Shown here one piece after another: positions 61,362 to 64,000 of a stretch of DNA of 64,000 bases. The notes beneath the pieces are model-generated. The model was not told the DNA's origin and made no database searches. It saw only the letters and a list, made by a program, of their open reading frames with translations. The position numbers were made by a program, and so were the translations under genes. Each line of letters begins with the position of its first letter. Positions within the stretch are counted from its first letter, which is position 1. This DNA is from Streptomyces formicae (GTDB lineage Bacteria; Actinomycetota; Actinomycetes; Streptomycetales; Streptomycetaceae), in the NCBI RefSeq assembly GCF_002556545.1, contig NZ_CP022685.1, positions 5,744,001-5,808,000 on the forward strand, in the 5' to 3' direction.

Positions 61362-62312
61362 ATGAGCTCCATCACCCCCATCGGCGCCAACTCCCGCCTC
61401 CGTCAGTTCGGTTCGAAGACGGCGGGCCCCGGCCAGCCCGTGTACATCACCGGCGAGATCGGCATCAACCACAACGGTGACCTGGAGAACGCCTTCGCGC
61501 TCATCGACGTGGCCGCCGAGGCCGGCTGTGACGCCGTCAAGTTCCAGAAGCGCACCCCGGAGATCTGCACCCCGCGCGACCAGTGGGACATCGAGCGCGA
61601 CACCCCCTGGGGCCGCATGACCTACATCGACTACCGCCACCGCGTGGAGTTCGGCGAGTCCGAGTACCAGGCCATCAGCGAGCACTGCGCCAAGCGCGGC
61701 ATCGACTGGTTCGCGTCCCCGTGGGACACCGAGGCCGTCGCCTTCCTGGAGAAGTTCGACCTGCCCGCCCACAAGGTCGCCTCCGCCTCGCTCACCGACG
61801 ACGAGCTGCTGCGCGCCCTGCGCGCCACCGGACGCACGATCATCCTCTCCACCGGCATGTCGACGCCGAAGCAGATCCGCCACGCGGTCGAGGTCCTCGG
61901 CTCGGACAACATCCTGATGTGCCACGCCACGTCGACGTACCCGGCGCAGGCCGAGGAGCTCAACCTCCGCGTCATCAACACCCTCCAGGCCGAGTACCCG
62001 AACGTCCCGATCGGCTACTCCGGCCACGAGACCGGCCTGCAGACCACGCTGGCCGCGGTCGCCCTCGGCGCCACCTTCGTCGAGCGCCACATCACCCTGG
62101 ACCGCGCCATGTGGGGCTCCGACCAGGCCGCCTCCGTCGAGCCGCAGGGCCTGACCCGTCTGGTCCGCGACATCCGCACCATCGAGGCGTCCCTCGGCGA
62201 CGGCGTCAAGAAGGTCTACGAGTCGGAGCTCGGCCCGATGAAGAAGCTGCGCCGCGTCCCGGGCGTCGTCGCCGAGAGCGAGTCGGCCGAGACCGAGCCG
62301 GTCGCCGTCTGA
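61362..62312 (+). CDS. neuB: nonulosonic acid synthase (NeuB-type), lacking the SAF domain
   Basis: A 316-aa TIM-barrel aldolase. Motifs are YITGEIGINHNGDLENAFAL, then AVKFQKRTPEICTP, ILSTGMSTPKQI and the metal-site GYSGHETGLQTT. NeuB enzymes usually have about 30 to 50 more residues forming an antifreeze-like (SAF) domain; here the protein ends after KKLRRVPGVVAESE. It condenses phosphoenolpyruvate with a hexose or N-acyl hexosamine. It follows neuA by 13 bases in the same operon. The Kdn-type product is inferred from Streptomyces teichulosonic acid genes. Confidence 0.93.
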   Translation: MSSITPIGANSRLRQFGSKTAGPGQPVYITGEIGINHNGDLENAFALIDVAAEAGCDAVKFQKRTPEICTPRDQWDIERDTPWGRMTYIDYRHRVEFGESEYQAISEHCAKRGIDWFASPWDTEAVAFLEKFDLPAHKVASASLTDDELLRALRATGRTIILSTGMSTPKQIRHAVEVLGSDNILMCHATSTYPAQAEELNLRVINTLQAEYPNVPIGYSGHETGLQTTLAAVALGATFVERHITLDRAMWGSDQAASVEPQGLTRLVRDIRTIEASLGDGVKKVYESELGPMKKLRRVPGVVAESESAETEPVAV

Positions 62313-62365
62313 GCACGCGACCCGCTTTAACCGGATACGGATTAACGGGATACGGACATACGACG

Positions 62366-63469
62366 ATGAGCCCCCGAGTCGGCCGAGCCGCCGATGCCAC
62401 CGGCACCACCGCTCCCTCCACGCTCGCCTTCGTGGAGAGCCCTGTTCAGCTTCTGAACGTCCTGGAGTGGGCGCACGCCGCGGCCGCGACGGGCCCGACC
62501 GGGGGACTCACCGTCGTCGTCCTCTCCCCGAACGACCCGATGACGCGCGGCCAGCTGCGGCGCATGGCCCAGCTGGCCCGTGACGAGGGCGTCGAGGTCC
62601 GCTGGGAGGAGGCGCGCGGTGGCACCGCCGCCCCCTTCCACACCATCGGCGGCCTCGCGGGCCCGCTGCGCAGGGCCGACCGGATAGTGATCGGCGACCC
62701 CTTCTCGCGCTACGTGCAGCTGCTGCTCACGATCACGCGCGCCCGCTCCCTGGTCGTCGTGGACGACGGCACGGCCACGATGGAGTTCATCGCCCAACTG
62801 GCCCGTGGGGAACGCCTGGTGCGCTGGCACCGCAAGGGCGGCAGACCGGGCCCCCGTGACCTGGTCTTCGCCCCGGTGTCGGCCACGGCACGGCGCCGCC
62901 TCACTCCCGGCGGGGCGCGTGCCGTGGAGGTCTTCTCCGCGATGCCCATCGACCAGGCACCGGACGGCGTGACGGTCTCCGTCAACGCCTTCGCCTGGAC
63001 CAGGGAGCGCTTCGGACCGCCCCGCATCACCCGGGGCGCCGACCTCGTCGGCACCTCCCTGGTGGAGACCGGGGTGGTCGACCCCGACCGCTACGTGGAG
63101 GCGGTCCGCGCGCTCTCGCACACGCACGGCGCGACCCGCTACTTCGCACACCGCCGCGAGAGCGCCGAGAAGCTCCACCGCCTCGCGGTCGAGACGGGCC
63201 TCCAGGTCGTACGCCCCGACCTGCCCCTGGAGCTGATCGCGCGGCGCGGCCCCATCGGCCGTACGATCCTCAGCTTCCCCTCGACGGTCGTGCACACCCT
63301 GCCGCTCGCCCTCGCGGGCACCGAGGTGAAGGTCGCGGTCTGCGACATCGACCCGGCCTGGCTGACCGAGACGGCGTCCCCGCGCGCCCAGGGCTTCCTG
63401 TCCGGGGTGACGGGGACGGCACGGGACGTGCACCGCCTGACGTCGGTGCGGCACACGGCACCGGCGTGA
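62366..63469 (+). CDS. sialyltransferase-like protein (GT52/POLYST-type)
   Basis: A 367-aa protein. The N-terminal FVESPVQLLNVLEWAH resembles GT52 sialyltransferases. An acidic DG motif is seen in VVVDDGTATM near residue 133, and a Ser/Thr motif in SFPSTVVHTLPLALA near residue 308; a clear HP motif is lacking. The start is ATG at 62366. It follows neuB by 53 bases and probably transfers the CMP-activated sugar. Upstream of it, GGATACGGATTAACGGGATACGG-like direct repeats (62331-62355) are visible. Confidence 0.75.
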   Translation: MSPRVGRAADATGTTAPSTLAFVESPVQLLNVLEWAHAAAATGPTGGLTVVVLSPNDPMTRGQLRRMAQLARDEGVEVRWEEARGGTAAPFHTIGGLAGPLRRADRIVIGDPFSRYVQLLLTITRARSLVVVDDGTATMEFIAQLARGERLVRWHRKGGRPGPRDLVFAPVSATARRRLTPGGARAVEVFSAMPIDQAPDGVTVSVNAFAWTRERFGPPRITRGADLVGTSLVETGVVDPDRYVEAVRALSHTHGATRYFAHRRESAEKLHRLAVETGLQVVRPDLPLELIARRGPIGRTILSFPSTVVHTLPLALAGTEVKVAVCDIDPAWLTETASPRAQGFLSGVTGTARDVHRLTSVRHTAPA

Positions 63470-63479
63470 GCCCGCACGC

Positions 63480-63935
63480 TCAGGCGGCGGCGAACCCCTT
63501 CACGTACCGCCGCTGCCAGGGCGTCTCCACCGCGTGCCGGTCGTAGCGCGCGCGGACGAACGCGACCGCTTCCCCGGCGGGCACCCCGTCGAGGACGGCG
63601 AGGCAGGCCAGGGCGGTCCCCGTCCTGCCGCGCCCGCCGCCGCAGGCCAGTTCGACGCGTTCGCCCGCGGCGCGGGCCCAGGCGTCGCGCAGCACCTCGC
63701 GCGCCCGCGCCCGGTCGGCGGGCAGCCGGAAGTCGGGCCAGCGCAGCCAGACGTGCTCCCAGGCGATGCCCTCCGGCGCCTTGCCGAGCAGATAGACCCC
63801 GAAGCCGGGCGTCGGCCCCTCCGGCAGCGGGCGCCGCAGCCCCCGCCCCCGGACGAGCCGCCCGGAAGGAAGCCGCAGGACGCCGGGCGCGTCGGCCTGC
63901 CAGGTCGCTGTCGTCGCGCGGTGATCCTCGCTCAT
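63480..63935 (-). CDS. protein-tyrosine/dual-specificity phosphatase
   Basis: A 151-aa cytosolic protein with the Cx5R phosphatase loop in ACGGGRGRTGTALACL near residue 97, where the cysteine is the nucleophile. The general acid may be an Asp in WLRWPDFRLP near residue 67. The sequence otherwise matches small actinobacterial protein-tyrosine phosphatases. The target is unknown. It converges on the last wall-polymer gene with an 11-base gap. 63936-64000 has three TCGTACGGAG-like short repeats and no further gene. Confidence 0.85.
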   Translation of the reverse strand: MSEDHRATTATWQADAPGVLRLPSGRLVRGRGLRRPLPEGPTPGFGVYLLGKAPEGIAWEHVWLRWPDFRLPADRARAREVLRDAWARAAGERVELACGGGRGRTGTALACLAVLDGVPAGEAVAFVRARYDRHAVETPWQRRYVKGFAAA

Positions 63936-64000
63936 GGCCGCTCATCGTACGGAGTCCTCTCGTACGGAGCTCCTCTTGTACGGAGCTCCTCAGACCCCTG

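Overview
The window is high-GC actinobacterial DNA that reads as a Streptomyces chromosome. Third codon positions are almost all G or C, GTG and TTG starts are frequent, and the gene order glyA - ECF sigma - trpS - 2'-5' RNA ligase - DprE1/DprE2 - DD-carboxypeptidase - sdhCDAB - acyl-CoA mutase - sialic-acid-like locus matches, from memory, the SCO4837 to SCO4883 stretch of S. coelicolor. It is core chromosome interrupted by an accessory block at about 36.7 to 46.5 kb.

0-13 kb is an envelope block. After the tail of glyA come a minus-strand ECF sigma factor with a membrane partner and a secreted protein, trpS, and a complete decaprenyl-phosphoryl-arabinose precursor cassette: dprE2 and dprE1 on minus, PAP2 phosphatase, UbiA phosphoribosyltransferase and GtrA flippase divergent on plus. 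YihY, a DD-carboxypeptidase, a small membrane protein and a metallophosphoesterase containing 60-bp tandem repeats follow. 13-28 kb carries an MFS/MarR pair, a caspase-like/KAP NTPase fusion, sdhCDAB, OHCU decarboxylase, a secreted GH20 hexosaminidase and several unknown proteins.

28-36.7 kb holds two closely related ECF sigma genes sharing a 16-base leader. Between them lie a P-loop ATPase followed 35 bases later by a membrane-anchored periplasmic-binding-fold protein, an FG-GAP repeat protein and a lipoprotein. 36.7-46.5 kb is the accessory block. It is a compact terpene gene set (chimeric Dxs/IspG remnant, polyprenyl diphosphate synthase, Rieske oxygenase, second Rieske oxygenase, class I terpene synthase), mostly joined by 4-base overlaps. 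Downstream are decayed fragments of a ketosynthase, Tn3 transposase, methyltransferase and integrase, plus small secreted proteins.

46.6-54.9 kb returns to core: a third ECF sigma with an anti-sigma-like partner, an L,D-transpeptidase whose 3' end is tandemly copied, an acyl-CoA mutase large subunit, a LysE exporter, and a MarR / FAD monooxygenase / TetR set with clear palindromic operators. 54.9-63.5 kb is a wall-glycopolymer locus of nonulosonic-acid type: acyltransferase, polysialyltransferase-like protein and GT2 on minus; DUF6716, a CMP-nonulosonate synthetase fused to a HAD phosphatase, NeuB and a second sialyltransferase-like protein on plus. It most resembles the Kdn teichulosonic-acid genes of Streptomyces. 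A tyrosine phosphatase ends the window.

The best candidates for new biology are the terpene set with two Rieske oxygenases, the caspase-KAP fusion, and the ATPase plus binding-protein pair next to an ECF sigma gene.
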